A stretch of 64,000 nt of DNA from Luscinia megarhynchos (taxonomy: Eukaryota > Chordata > Aves > Passeriformes > Turdidae): the NCBI GenBank assembly GCA_034336665.1, contig CM067570.1, forward strand, positions 13,437,502-13,501,501. Direction: 5' to 3'. How positions within the stretch are numbered: the stretch's first letter is position 1; every line of letters begins with the position of its first letter. The translations under genes and the position numbers were made by a program. Positions 38,217 to 50,517 of the stretch are shown one piece after another. The notes under the pieces were generated by a model. The model had not been told where the DNA came from. It made no database searches and saw only the letters and a list, made by a program, of their open reading frames with translations.

Positions 38217-41139
38217 ACTTCATAAAACTGAACCCTTAATGGAACTTTGTATTTCTGTATTTCTACTTTCTATTGCAAATACAATAGACTGATGGGCTCT
38301 GGAGAAGCTGTTCTGAAAACCAGAAATTAAATCTGAGGTCTCAGCAATAGTTTTGCAAATTAGTCAGGGTTGCTTTGTCTTTGTAAGGGAGAGAGAAAAG
38401 AAATAAAACAGTCTGTATAGAGCAGGGTAGGTTCAGTCTGGCACTGCAGGATAAATATAAAAGGTTTCATAGTGAAGATTGTGACTGCCAAGAACTCTTG
38501 ATGGCTGTTGGAAACAGGGCAAGTGGCACTGACTCCTTCTGAATGAGATGGACACAAGCAATCATTTATCCTGTCCTAAGGTGTTTGGGAGGCATCTTTG
38601 GAGGGGGATATCCATTCTCTCTGATGGCCATCTTAAATTAAATTCCTATTTTTAGGAAGACTGAAACTAGCTGAAATTAAATCAACATGTCTATGAAAGC
38701 ATCCCTGTGACAGTATAGGTTACTGTTGATAGTGATGAGATCAAATGAGGAGGAAAAGGGCATAGAACTTAATTAAAAGATGGTTTTGTGTATATTTCAT
38801 TTCACAGAAGTCCAGTTCATTACATTTGTTTTCAAACTTGAACTTTATGATAGTGCTGCCCCACAATGTCTATGGCATTTAGGCTCTCTTGCATTGATCT
38901 GTCCAACTGTACCCTTCAAGCACACACCAAAAAATGACTGAATCATTATCTTGCCATCAAAAGAAGTATTTCAATGACTTTCCTTCAGACATGAGCTACC
39001 CTTTGTGAAAGAAGTTGTCAAAAGGCCAAGGCCAAATGGCACAATTTGTAAATAAAGCTGTCAATCAGTCCATGGGGTCACAAGAGAATTGCTGCAAACA
39101 AATCGTTTGCTTTCCACTCAGTTATGGCAGCAATTGTTATCTTAAAGGATACTAAAGACTTAGGACAGGGACATGTGCCACCTGTGCCCCCATGAGATCC
39201 AATTCTGTCCTGTCTCACTCTGTCATTTTTCCTTTCACTAACCCAGAGACAGTCCCCAGACCAGCATCTTTTCTGGCCATGAAAAGTGCTGCTGGACATC
39301 TGTGTCTGTGACCCAGCAAGTGAGAAGAGAATAGGAAGCCTTATCAAGAGCAGTACCTTCAGGGACAACAGATTTTCCCAAGTCTCCTCTCTTTTTTCCT
39401 TCTTTCCCTGTACTAATTATGGAGGAAGGTTGGCTGAGTCCAGAAAGAAAGCTGGATATTTAAGGGCTATAACCAAGAAACACTAATTGTTACTGGCCCT
39501 CCAAGTAATCAGTAAGAATAAATGCTGATTTTTTTTCTCTTGGATCCAAATTTTGTAATTATATTTATATTTCTTTTGTGATTTTTTAAAGGCTCATCAA
39601 AACTAGAAGGAATGAATGAATAAGTGAAACTGGAAATCATAGAACATGAAAAACATAAAATCAATGAGTACAGAGCAGGTATACACTGGTTCATTGCAGG
39701 TGAAGAGGTAATGGTTTCATTCTTTCCTAGCAGGTGCCTCCAGCCTGTTGCTATCTGACTAAATCCCCTTCCTGGCTTTTTTATGCTTTTATATTTTTGT
39801 CAAATTGCTGTTTCATGATTAGTGAGGTGTCCAGAATCCCTATGAGCATCCTGAAAAGCTCATGACTTTTAACATTAGAAAGAAAACATAAAGCCAAGGT
39901 TTCATTTTCCCATAGTGCTGAGTCATAGCTCCAGTTTTGACCACAATATCTCCACGATTATAATTTTTTAATAGCTTGGTACATCTGAATGGTTTGGAAT
40001 GTCCTACTAGAAAGAAATGTTAGAAACAGACATTAGCCCAGAATTCAGCAGTTTCCCAAAATGCAAATTCATTTCAAAGTGCAGCCTGCATGGCCATCCT
40101 CAGCATGTTCCACTGCATGGTGGAGCTCCTATCTGAGCACACTCCAGCTGAGATCTCAGTCTTCTTGGTGAGGAGTAAATCCTGCACTTCTCAGATTCGA
40201 GGAATCATATGATTGAAGAGTGTGATTTTATTTACCCAACAACTACCTGCTTGGAAAGGTCAAAGGCTTACAGTAATTAAAATGAAAAATAGGTTTGAAA
40301 CTTGATAACTTTTGAAACCCTGAACTTTTTAAATGTCTGTTTTGCTTTCTTAGTAAGAAAAACAATATTACTGGTTGTTGAAAACTAGTATTGAGTTCTT
40401 GATTCATGCTAATTTTGAATGGATTTGACAAACTTGTATAATTCAAAAGTTTATAAAGACCAAAGTTGCATCTTGTTGATTTGATAATTTTCAAGTCTAT
40501 TATTGTCTGTTGCCTTATTCTGAAAGTTAACTTTGTTACCTAAGGGAAAGGTGAATAATCCATTAGAAATCCCATTTAGTGTGGGTGCACTGAAAGTGTG
40601 GAAGAAAAAGTAGAATTATCAAAAGTCACTGTATAAATAAATGGAAATTATTCCTACAGGCAAATGGGTATACAGCTAAGAGCACAGTACACATAATCCA
40701 GTTATAAATATAAATATGGCTTTCTGCTTTATGGTTAAAAAGGCCATGTTGATATTAATTCTGAAGATACCCTTTTTATACTCATAAAAAATATAGCAAG
40801 TCTTCAGTAGGTTTTAATAAATAATAAACAGACAGCAGTCTAGTGGATGGAAGTGATTAATAACCAAAAGGAAGAGACTAAATACAATATTTGTGTATAA
40901 TTAAAACACTGAGCTACTGCTGGCTGATTTGATTAATGGCACCTTCTTAATTATAAAGTGTCTTTACTTATAATTTAAGACTACAACAGAACGTCTCTTG
41001 CTCATCCAGAAGCATGAGACAGTGGAAAGATGAAGTATTTTATTATCTTTCTTGCATAAAGATGAGTTCTAATACAAGGCAAGCACAGCAATGCCAAAGT
41101 GCATGGGAGGTTAAGGAATCTACAGGATAGAACTCACAA

Positions 41140-41154
41140 CCAGTAGATGGCACT
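41140..41154 (+). promoter_or_regulatory. Candidate CTCF binding site
   Basis: The 15-mer ccagtagatggcact matches every position of the vertebrate CTCF core consensus written as CCASYAGRKGGCRST. The core is known to be conserved across vertebrates including birds. It lies in noncoding DNA without a second site recognised nearby. Whether it is bound is unknown, but a full match in otherwise CpG-poor, AT-rich sequence is better than the scattered partial matches seen elsewhere in the window. Confidence 0.45.
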
Positions 41155-41840
41155 CATTTTATTTAATTCCTGTTCTACAAAACTAGAGCAAATTTCCTTT
41201 CTCTTCTGCAACTATTTTATTTTATTTTTTAAGATAGAGAGCAATTTTAGTGAAGAAAAAAAGAGTTTCAGATAAAATATTTAAAGATCTGATCTCACAC
41301 TGGATATTGAAAGGGGGAAGAAGGGAGGTTGCTGCACAACTTCCAAAACAAAATATTTAATTGCAGACAAGGAAATTTCCAGAGAAAAAAACAAACAAGA
41401 GGAAAAGGCTAAAAATAAATAAAAAGTGGCACAGAACCTCATCTCAATTTAAACTACATGTTTCTGGTAGACCCACAATGACATATCTCTTTTTGTTTTG
41501 ATAAAAGTCCCTCTCTAAAGGTATTTTTAAGTTAATGATAACCAGTTTCCCTCCTCACTATTTTGTCAACCAGCTATTGCAAAACAGTATGGTTTGAACT
41601 GCAGAATGTCACACTCCAGTTTGAACTGGAAATTCTCCTCATCTGTTCTCCATGTCAAGTTGTGCAGATGGACTCAGTGACAAGAAGGATACCTGCCTTT
41701 GATGGAGACAAAACTTCAGTTATTCTGTCCCTCAATCTCAGCCAGAACTGCAAACTAGAGCAGCCCTCACCACTGTCCCTGCAGAGGGACAATTGCAATT
41801 ATGATTTCTGCTCTAGAACCGAACAACTAGACAAGGACAC

Positions 41841-41873
41841 TCCTAAATTCATCCTAAATTCATCCTAAATTCA
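41841..41873. repeat. Three perfect copies of an 11-bp unit
   Basis: tcctaaattca is repeated three times head to tail without mismatch. It falls at the end of a plus-strand open frame, which accounts for that frame's repetitive C-terminus. Confidence 0.9.
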
Positions 41874-42446
41874 TAAGCACTACTTTCATGTCACACCCTG
41901 TTGACATCTCTTGAATTATTCACAGTTCTATATCACTATATATTCACAGTTTCTGTAGAGCCCATACACTGGGCCAGTGTGGGTTTTTTGCTTCACTTGT
42001 GTCTTTTTTTGCTTGTACTGATGAGTGCCTTAACACATGGTTGGTACCAGTGGAACAGGGATGGTTATTGGCAGGATATGTGCTATTGTAACCAGCATTC
42101 TCAAAGGAAGGAGAGGGTATAACCTAGTCTTAGGCTAGGCTTTGCTGGGCTTAGACCCAGCCCCAGGCTGGTGTCACTTTTCCTGGCAAGGTGATGCAGG
42201 TAGCATGGCAGGTCTGGACATTGCATGTGATCAATGAGAATAAACAATCAAGACAACCAACCTGACACATCATTTTCTACAGAATGGTTGGCTTTTTCTA
42301 AATTTAATTTAAATATTAAACATACACTAGTCTATTTACTAAACTTCTTGGTTAGAGGGGAAAAGTAGAAGATAAACAGAATGAAGCATAAAAATCTTGA
42401 AATAACATCTGCCTTCAGATTTCCAGAAGCTTACTCCAGTCTGGGG

Positions 42447-42468
42447 AGAAGAGAGAGAGACACAGAGA
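42447..42468. repeat. Short GA-rich tract
   Basis: GAGAGAGAGACACAGAGAGA-like purine-rich dinucleotide tract, interrupted once by CAC. Confidence 0.6.
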
Positions 42469-42740
42469 GAACAAATTAGTGCAATGTTACAAGAAATTAT
42501 TTTGGCAACTAGTTGTATGAATGAAATAACTTATTCTACAGCTAAGATATTGGACAGCCTTAATCTCTGCTGCCTGAATGGACCAAAAAATGCCTGTTCG
42601 ATGGAGTTTTTATAGCAAATACCATTTCATGAAAGGAGATTGGGAAACAAGATTCTTCTTGAAATGCAGCCAAAAATATCTGTATTTTTATGGTGCAATC
42701 AAATTTATTCTGTCTACCTCTGGTACAAAAGTGACCTCCA

Positions 42741-42769
42741 ATAAACCTGAGTTTATGTCTCAGGTTTAT
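42741..42769. repeat. 11-bp perfect inverted repeat (7-nt loop)
   Basis: The arms ataaacctgag and ctcaggtttat are exact reverse complements separated by tttatgt. Transcription of either strand would give a compact hairpin. No flanking T-run or coding gene suggests a specific role. Confidence 0.7.
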
Positions 42770-42836
42770 GTCTGCTCTATAGGCGTTTAGGAGGATGCTA
42801 TCATATTGCTTGTTTTCCCCACTTTTAGCAGAGTAT

Positions 42837-42857
42837 GGATTGGATTGGATTGGATTG
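42837..42857. repeat. (GGATT)n pentanucleotide repeat
   Basis: Just over four perfect GGATT units. A small pentanucleotide microsatellite that may be polymorphic in length. Confidence 0.9.
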
Positions 42858-45800
42858 AAAATTGAGGACAGCCCAAAGGTTTAACCATGCTGTACTTGAC
42901 AGCATTTCCAATGAATATGTGTGCAGGGTTTAAAAGAAACAAGCTTACCTGAAATCTAGATTCAATGACACACACACTTTGAGTCTCAGAGGTTTGAACT
43001 TTTACCTCTCTCTGTTACAGTGCATAAAAGCAGAAACCAACATTCCTTTTTGTTCAGAATTACCTCCTGGTCCATAGTGGTAATGCACAATGTTGAGCAG
43101 ACAAATACAGCTGAGGTAACTGTAAAGGACCAAGGCTGGGTTGAGCAATGCAGGGATTAGGAATCCATCATTCACTTTTTCTATCTTGACCACACCTGGA
43201 GATGAAAATGAGCCCTCTGGTCAGACTTCCCAGGGATTTGTAGGTGACCTAAGTAGGTGAATTTAATTTCATTATCCTCAGCCATGTATGAAGCTCGTGC
43301 TTCTCCCTCTTCTGCCTGAAATGCACCAAAATGGCAGTGGCACCAGGAGTGTCAGAGAAACAACAAGCTAAAACCCTGTGTTTCCTAGAAATGCAGAAAG
43401 TTCTTGAATGCAATGTAGGAGGGTCTGAGTTTGCTGCAGATCCACACTGTGCATGCACCTGGCTGAGCAGTCCAGTGCCTCCCAGCCTGGGAATCATTGT
43501 GGACTTCAGATTAGTGATGGTGTGGTAGCCAGGACTCAGATTCATTAGAGGTGACCCATTTAACTGATTATATTAATATTGAAGTAGTTCAGTAAATTAA
43601 TATTTTGTTCTCTGATCTTTTGAGCCTTTGCAAATGACAAGAAGATTAAATAAGCCACCTGACACAGAATTAACTATCTGATCACAGAATCAATGTAGGT
43701 TTTAAGCAGTGTATGAAAAACATTTCCACTCCTATGTCTTTCTCATCCTTTCCTTTATTTCACAGAGGACTCTAAATCTGTTTTGATAAAAATGAGTAAG
43801 AATTTTGCTGCCCCTCTTAGGGAACTTGGTTGGGTTCTGTCTTACACAATATGAAATAGTGCTGAGATGCCCAAACTACTCCTAAAATCTTATTTCCCAG
43901 GTGATTTGCCCAATGGCACTCTGTGCTACCACGAGTGAATTGCTCCATGCAAGCCAGCTTGGCTATCTTGAAGCACATTTCCTAAATACAGAGCAGAAAC
44001 CACCACAACTACTCAGCCTTCATATTCCAGGACTTTGGGCTGATGAGTGTCAAAAGCCAGTCAGGGCATTACTGTGAAAGCATTAGAAAAGAGTTCTCAT
44101 AGCAATGATTGGAATTATTTCTCCTTAGTGTCACATGGGAAACAATTATTGATTACTGAAGGTTTTATAAACAAGCCCACATATTGTCACTGTGGGTGGC
44201 ATATTAATTATTAAGTAAACAAGAGAAAATAAATGTGTGCACAGTATTGTTATTACAAGCAGTAGGAGCCATTTATCATGGTGCCATATGAAATCAAACT
44301 GAACAGAAGTGATAATTGAATCCCCTGGTGAATACCATTCCTCTGGCAGAGGATCCCTGGGAAGCAAGACTATTAATTGATTGCCTTCTATGATTAAAAA
44401 TGCAGAAATAAACCTCACCATTATTTCACATATTTCGTGAAATGTATCACTTAATTTACATCATTAGTGTTATTTGGTCCAGATTAATAAAATAGATATT
44501 GGGATTTTTATATTATATGCGTTTTTTTAATAGCAAAGTCTTTTCTTTATTCTAGACAAGACCAGTTCAAGACCAGAAAGAAACCCAACTACTTTTTCAC
44601 AAGACTGCCCTCCTTTTTAGATCAGCATTTCCCAGTGCTGAGTAATAGGAAGTAAGAGAATGTCAAAGAGGCTGGGAATCCAGGACCCAAAATCTCAGAC
44701 CAGAGCTGGTAAGACAGGATTGCCAGTAGCTGAAGACAAATACAGAGGTAACAGTTGCTGTTCAATAATTTCATCTCAAACTGTTCTGCCATTTCAGAAA
44801 TAACATTTCATCACTGCATTTAGAAGAAGTAAAAAATATGACTCAATAATTGCAAGCCACGTGAAAACTTTTCAACCACAACTTGTATTTACAGACATTA
44901 GAGTAAGACTATCTTAAAAGCTCAATGGTCCTCCATCAGCCTAGATGATCATTGAAATAGAAATCTTAATGAGTCAGCTAACATGCAGTGACAAGCTGTC
45001 TCCTTCACAACATTTAAAAAGGGTTTATTTATTCTTCAGGCTCTGTCAGAGGATGGGATGTGTTCTACGAGAAAGAAAAGGCCCTGCATCCCAATTTCAG
45101 CTTAGTTGCCCAGTGCTGTTGTAATCACAATTTCAGGGTGCATAACTGCAATTGACAATATTTTATGAGCATGAAAAACTGGGGTTTTTCTTCAAATTTG
45201 CAGGAAAGTCTACTAAGAAAAAATTGATTCCAGAAATCTTGCAAATTTCATCAAGTCAGGAAACAGAAATAATGTAATTTGACGTTTCAGATAAATTTCC
45301 CATCATCAATAGAGGAAAGTGAAATTTTTTTCACTCTCTTAATTACTTTTTTCTTGTTGAATCAAAGCCTGAGCCACACTCTTTGTGGTCTCTAAGGAAC
45401 TACATCTTCCCTGTCTTTCAGTCCCTGGTGCAAGTTTTCACAAGACTGGCCTTTTCCTTCAGATTCCTGTCTAATTCTTTGGCCATAACTGTGTTTTGAT
45501 CAATGTCATATTACCTTCTTTATCTGCTTCTGAGCAATTTTGGTCCTTACTAACCCCAGAGGAATCCCACTTTGTAGAACAGATAAAGCCCAGTCAGGCA
45601 GACACACATCCAGTCACTGAGCATGTGTTCCCTCCACTGCTATTCCCACCTCCTTCTGTTGGATAACTTCCCTTTCTACCCTAGAACAAGGAATTATCCA
45701 TTCCTTGTTCAAAGTGCTAGCACAGTTTATGTCCCTGAGAATTTTCTTCTGCAAGTCAGCAGTTAACTGCTCCCTCATGTCTCCTCTACATCTTGTTACT

Positions 45801-47544
45801 GCTTGAGGATTTCTTCTCACTCTTCCACAGAAAATGTTCCTTGCCATCTCTCTTCCTCTTTGGGCTCCTAGACTTTTTGTTCTGCTCTAAGATCCTCCAT
45901 TTATTAAATATTCTTCCTGATACCATTTACCCTGAATTTCTTTGACTCAAGAAACCAGATGTATTAATTATTTACTTGTCCCAGTTACCTTTTTTTCTGT
46001 TGAAGAAATATTTTATTTCAGGATTACGTCTTACTCCTGAAGTGCTTATAAATTAAAAGAATTCCATAGACAGAAAAATAAGATAATTCTCTAGATCATC
46101 AAAGTTGCTTTAAACAAAAATATTCAATGTATATGTTTGGTAAATTGTTATAATTTGGATTCTGTAAAAGTATTTATGTACATAAGCATTTAAGTGGCTT
46201 ACTGGACTGCAGGCATGTCATAGCAGACAAACTCTTGTGGAAATTAATCCTACAGCTCTACCACCTACAGTCCTGCCACCTTAAAAGCCTCTCAGACTCA
46301 GGTTTCTGGAAGAGTCCTACTTGGAAATTTTGTTTTCAGCAGAGCTCTAGCTTACAGATAAAACATTGAAAATAAAAGAAAGTACAGGCAAGTAAGGTAA
46401 GTTATATATATTTGTGTGAAAGACAACAAATTCTAGGCTATCACTTCTTTTTGCCTCAGAATGAAGATCACGTAGACATAGATTATTGCTTAAAAGCTTT
46501 GAATCTGGAGCTCAAATTTTGAGGAAGGAGGTGCATTGAGCAATGGGAATGGTTTCCAAAGCCCCGTGTTACATTTCAAAAGACTATTCTGAGAATATAG
46601 ACTGCATTCCCCACCCCAAAGGTATTAGTGGAGTGGAAGGGGTCGATTCTAAAAACATGCCTTTTACTTAGCCCTGTAAAAATCTGGACCCAAATCTTTG
46701 AAAACAAACTCACTGCAAGATTAATTAAGTCATTTTAAGGGACCCAAAGTGGTCATCATTGCACACATTACAAAAGGTCAGCCTAGTTTTACTAACTCCT
46801 ATGTCAAATTTACCCTGTAGCAAATTTAGCACCTTTATTAAGTTGATCCAAAGAAAGTGAATTGCTGGCAATTAGCCAAAATGAAGTGAGAACTACTCAG
46901 TTCCTCCATCATTTTAATACTTGCATTTTATTGCTGGTGTAAATAGGTTTATAACCTTCCATTATGAAGCACAGACATCTGTTCAGCTTAGCACTAAACA
47001 TCTGGTTATTCCAACAAAGCATATAATTATATTTAATGGATGAGAAGTGTTTGATGGATTGCATCCAAGTATCTGAGTAAGACAGTTATGCATAAAGTCT
47101 ATTTGCATGGATTAGCTTGACAGGCTAACAAGACACAGTAGAATTTTATTGTCTCTGATAGTTCCATTGATTTCAACTGATGTTTTGTATTGCAGAGATT
47201 TATTTTAGGTACAATCACAAATTATTTTACTCTTCTTTTGATTGCCACAAAATGTAGAAATTTTTATTTGCTTGTTCCAACCCCTTAACACTGCATGACT
47301 CTTCTGTGTTGTACTTTGACTGTGGACTGTGTTTTTCAAACTTAGCATCAAATATTAGAAGAAATAATCCCTCTACTTCTTGCTCTCACATTCTGTTGTT
47401 ATCCCCTAGAAGATGTTTCTGTTAGAAAGCATTCCTTGCATGGAAAAAAATTGGACATTTTCCAGCTCGTTGATGTGAGCAAGTAGCTCACCAAAAGTGA
47501 TACAACAGATTGTCTTAAAATGAGAACTATTGTTCTAGAAACAT

Positions 47545-48340
47545 TAGTAGTGGAATTCCTTCAGGATTACTTATTTTCATTAAGAATCATGGCACAAAAG
47601 TGGGAGTGCTCTAGTTAAATTGGAAAGCATCACTAATGGAGGATGATCAGAATACTAAACAGGAAGAGCTGGGTGACCTTGAAAATGCTAGGATAACTGG
47701 GATAAAAAGTAATTAGAACACAAGCTCACTTCCTGGAGACTGATAACAGGCTACGGGCCATGGGGTCAGGAATGGGAAATCACAGGGAACAAGAAAGACA
47801 CTGGATGTCGTGGACAACATTTCAAACTACATCAAAACTTCAGACACAATCCTGGCTGGCAATCAGGCAAAATTCTCCCATTATCAACTGAGAAATCTGA
47901 ACTGCATGATATGGGGAGTTTGTCTGGCAGGTTGGGTATTGTTCTGGCCACCCGCATTCAAGGAGTACAGGATCCAACAGGAGACATAAGAGAACACCAA
48001 TGGGTTGACTGGGGGCATGGAAGGCTTATTTTATAGAAGATTTTGTCCTTTTTGCACTAATATAACACAATTTGGGAGATTGAAAAACTGATCCCTATAA
48101 ACAAATCACAGGGGAGAACATAAATCTTCACAGAGAAAGAGCCAAAGGAACTCCTTAAACAGTGATAATTTGGGATCGTTAATACATTGATAGAAGCTTG
48201 CCATGTAAATTAGCAGACTTTTCCTACCCACTCACTAGGTTAGAAAGATTTTACAACTGGCTTTCAGGAAGATCAGTGGGTAAACAATTTCAAGACAGAT
48301 GCTAATAATTTTTTAAGGGAATTGCATGGCATTGCTCTCT
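47545..48340 (+). mobile_element. Ancient, heavily diverged CR1 LINE fragment
   Basis: The stretch follows, in order, several landmarks of the old CR1 family I recall from turtle and crocodile genomes. These are gagctgggtgaccttgaaaa near 47,665; a ttgttctggccaccc / tcaagga segment near 47,949 (the FW.P..K position of the reverse transcriptase C-terminus); a ctataaacaaatcacaggg stretch with a following gaactccttaaac near 48,096-48,160; and a cagtgggtaaacaatttcaa segment near 48,275, close to the 3' untranslated part. Frames are broken throughout, so it is inactive. The boundaries are approximate, the left one especially, and the terminal CR1 repeat is not seen. The assignment rests on recalled consensus, not on an alignment. 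Confidence 0.7.
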
Positions 48341-50069
48341 GTTAAACAGATTGGGTTCCATGGCAGAAGATGTCTTCATCATCCACATGTCTTGTGTCCC
48401 AGTGAGGACAATAATGAATGGAAGTGCATTACTCCTGAATCACCACAGCACTATTACCTCCAACCTCTGCTTGGTTATTGACATTGAAGAGATAAATTGA
48501 GTAATTCAATGAGAGTGTTTGGCAAATATCTTTTGAAAACTGCATGTCACTGTTTAATAATACAGTGCTTTATATGTTAGACGTTTTTGTGCCAGAGGTA
48601 AAGAAAAACATTGTGGACACTTTTCTAAAGGTAGGGATTATAAATGTGATTTACCTTGCGAGATCAATTGAATGACTGACTTATCCCATGACACTATGGA
48701 CTGTATCTCTGGAAATAACTTCAGCAAATGGTGTCAGTCTCAACCAGGTACAGGGGCTGGCTGAGATTAATTCTTTCCCATTTCTTCCTCTGAGACAGGG
48801 TAGATATTTGCTGCCCTTTATTCAACACACATGCTCAGGCTACATTAGTTCATCTTTCACAGATGAAGGAAGAAACAAAATAAACTCCAAACCCACAAAC
48901 ATGCAAGAAATAAATCTTGCATAATATGTTTTCCTTCAGGAATGGATGTATCCATGTTGATAGGAATACCTTCCAGAACAGCAAGTACCAAACCAAAAAT
49001 TAAAACCAAGTGAAAAACCCCTCCCAAAACCCACCGTACTTAAAATGTTGTGACAAGTTCAAAATAGATTTGCAAAAATTTAGTTGATCCTGAACTAACA
49101 TTTTCCTCCCTAAGAAATTTCAATATCTGAACTTCTTTTGGAGCAAAATATAATTTCTGAATTGCATAATGTACTTGCACATTAAAATTCCAGTTCACTA
49201 ATAGCACCAATTAAAACTAAAACTCAGTGTACATGAGCTCAGATATTCATGGAAAATTCCTGATCTACTACAAAGGCACAAAGTCCTGGATTTCCCATTC
49301 CAATTTAGAAATTTTTTTCTCATCAAGATTTGCACAAGATAGATGAACAAGTGATCACGTTACTTTTGGTGACTGACAATTAATTTCCACCATAACTGAT
49401 GTAATACAGACAGACTTTTAAATTTTCCTTGTCTGTCAGAGTTTAATAATAAACCTGTGTCTTTGCTTGAAAATTGGAGGCCCATCTCATTTTTATTAAG
49501 CAAAGAATTTCATAGATCTTTCCTATTTTTTCAGGCAATTTGCATTTTTTTTTAAGATAATGTTAACAACATGTGCTCCTGACTACTGGTCTTTGGCAAT
49601 CAGGCTTTAGGGGAAGAAATATAGCTAGAAGAGGTATGATGTGTAATAAAAACTGGTATTTAACAGTTAATAGTTTAATGTTGGGGAAAGTTTCTTGTCG
49701 AAGTACTTCTGTACAAAATCAGAAAGTTGAGTCATTAGTTGATTAGCCTTGAAAATGATCTGTTTCTATAGACAAACCTCTGATGATTAAAATTTTTTGG
49801 ACAATTGTCCTGGCAATGGTTTGTGTCAAAGCTTGAGCCATAAGCCCATGCTCCCAATAAAGGAGTCATTAACTAATCGTTTACACCTGGAGGGAAAAAC
49901 AGGTTACAAAAATTATGCAGAAATAACATAGCTCAGACAGAAAAAGAGTGGCATATGAGAGCTGCTGCTATAAGATATTTTAATTGAGGTTACCCAGATC
50001 CTATGACACTTTAAAAATTAAAAGTTCAGTCCTGGCTTTGTTTGCATGCTCAAGATCTTCATGAACTGG
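48341..50069. other. Noncoding sequence
   Basis: No gene, RNA gene or repeat was recognised between the old CR1 fragment and the MIR-like SINE. Open frames are under 80 codons and featureless. Confidence 0.55.
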
Positions 50070-50240
50070 AGGGAAGCCAGAGTGAGGCAATCTGAACAGT
50101 CTGGATTTCTATCCTGACTCTGCCACAGTTTCCTTCTCTCACCCAGCAAACAACGTGGTCTCTTTATGCTACTGCTCCTACCCATGTAAAAACAGGACAA
50201 TGGCAATTCATGTTTTCCACTGCTGTAGGAATCCAGGCCA
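50070..50240 (+). mobile_element. MIR / CORE-SINE-like remnant
   Basis: In plus orientation the sequence carries the order of landmarks typical of MIR-type tRNA-derived SINEs. A stretch like 'ctggatttctatcctgactctgccaca' stands in place of the B-box/core start. A decayed 'ttgctgtgtgacc...cctctctgtgc' region follows, then 'cccatgtaaaaacaggacaatg' in the place of the familiar 'cccatctgtaaaatggggataat', and a 'gctgtaggaat' segment. MIR-type elements are old and present in all amniotes at low density in birds. The ends are approximate and divergence is high. Confidence 0.6.
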
Positions 50241-50433
50241 TACCTATCTTGAGCCTAGGGCTATTTTTCACCGTCTTTTTGACAAGATGCACAGTACAAA
50301 ACCATTTCCATGGGTTTGGTGTTTCTTGGTCCTGAAATGATGCAGATTATATGTTCATCAGTTTTTCTGAAGTTCCTTCATTTGTTCTGAAATGAGCACT
50401 TCTTAAAATATAAAACTTTTCAAAAAGTTCTTT

Positions 50434-50517
50434 AGGATACCTGCCCACAGCAGGGTGGTTGGAGCTAGATGACCTTTAAGGTTCCTTCCAATCCAAAACA
50501 TTCTATAATTCTATGAA
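50434..50517 (+). mobile_element. CR1 LINE 3'-end fragment
   Basis: The last about 85 nt of a CR1 element: cctgcccacagcagggtggt, then ggagctagatgacctttaag, gttccttccaatcc and the terminal attctataattctatgaa, which is the CR1-specific short tandem repeat at the 3' end. Severe 5' truncation like this is normal for CR1. Divergence is low compared with the older fragment at 47.5-48.3 kb. It is noncoding. Confidence 0.93.

Larger units (their letters stand above)
28713..41139. other. Noncoding, AT-rich, unique-looking sequence
   Basis: No gene is supported. The stretch holds A-rich or T-rich tracts (29.47, 32.72, 35.21, 38.17 kb), an 11-bp inverted repeat at 33,369-33,408, a near-perfect 22-bp duplication at 37,163-37,211, and a short GACT repeat at 37,415. 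The region 32,080-32,560 is AT-rich with homeodomain-like motifs. No LINE, SINE or LTR was recognised. Confidence 0.6.
41155..47544. other. Noncoding sequence with small repeats
   Basis: No gene is supported. The stretch holds a three-copy 11-mer (41,841), a GA-rich tract (42,447), an 11-bp hairpin (42,741), a pentanucleotide repeat (42,837) and, at about 44.1-44.45 kb, a stretch dense in homeodomain and forkhead-like motifs. A minus-strand frame at 45,847-45,614 is unusually rich in charged residues but has no recognised domain. Confidence 0.6.
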
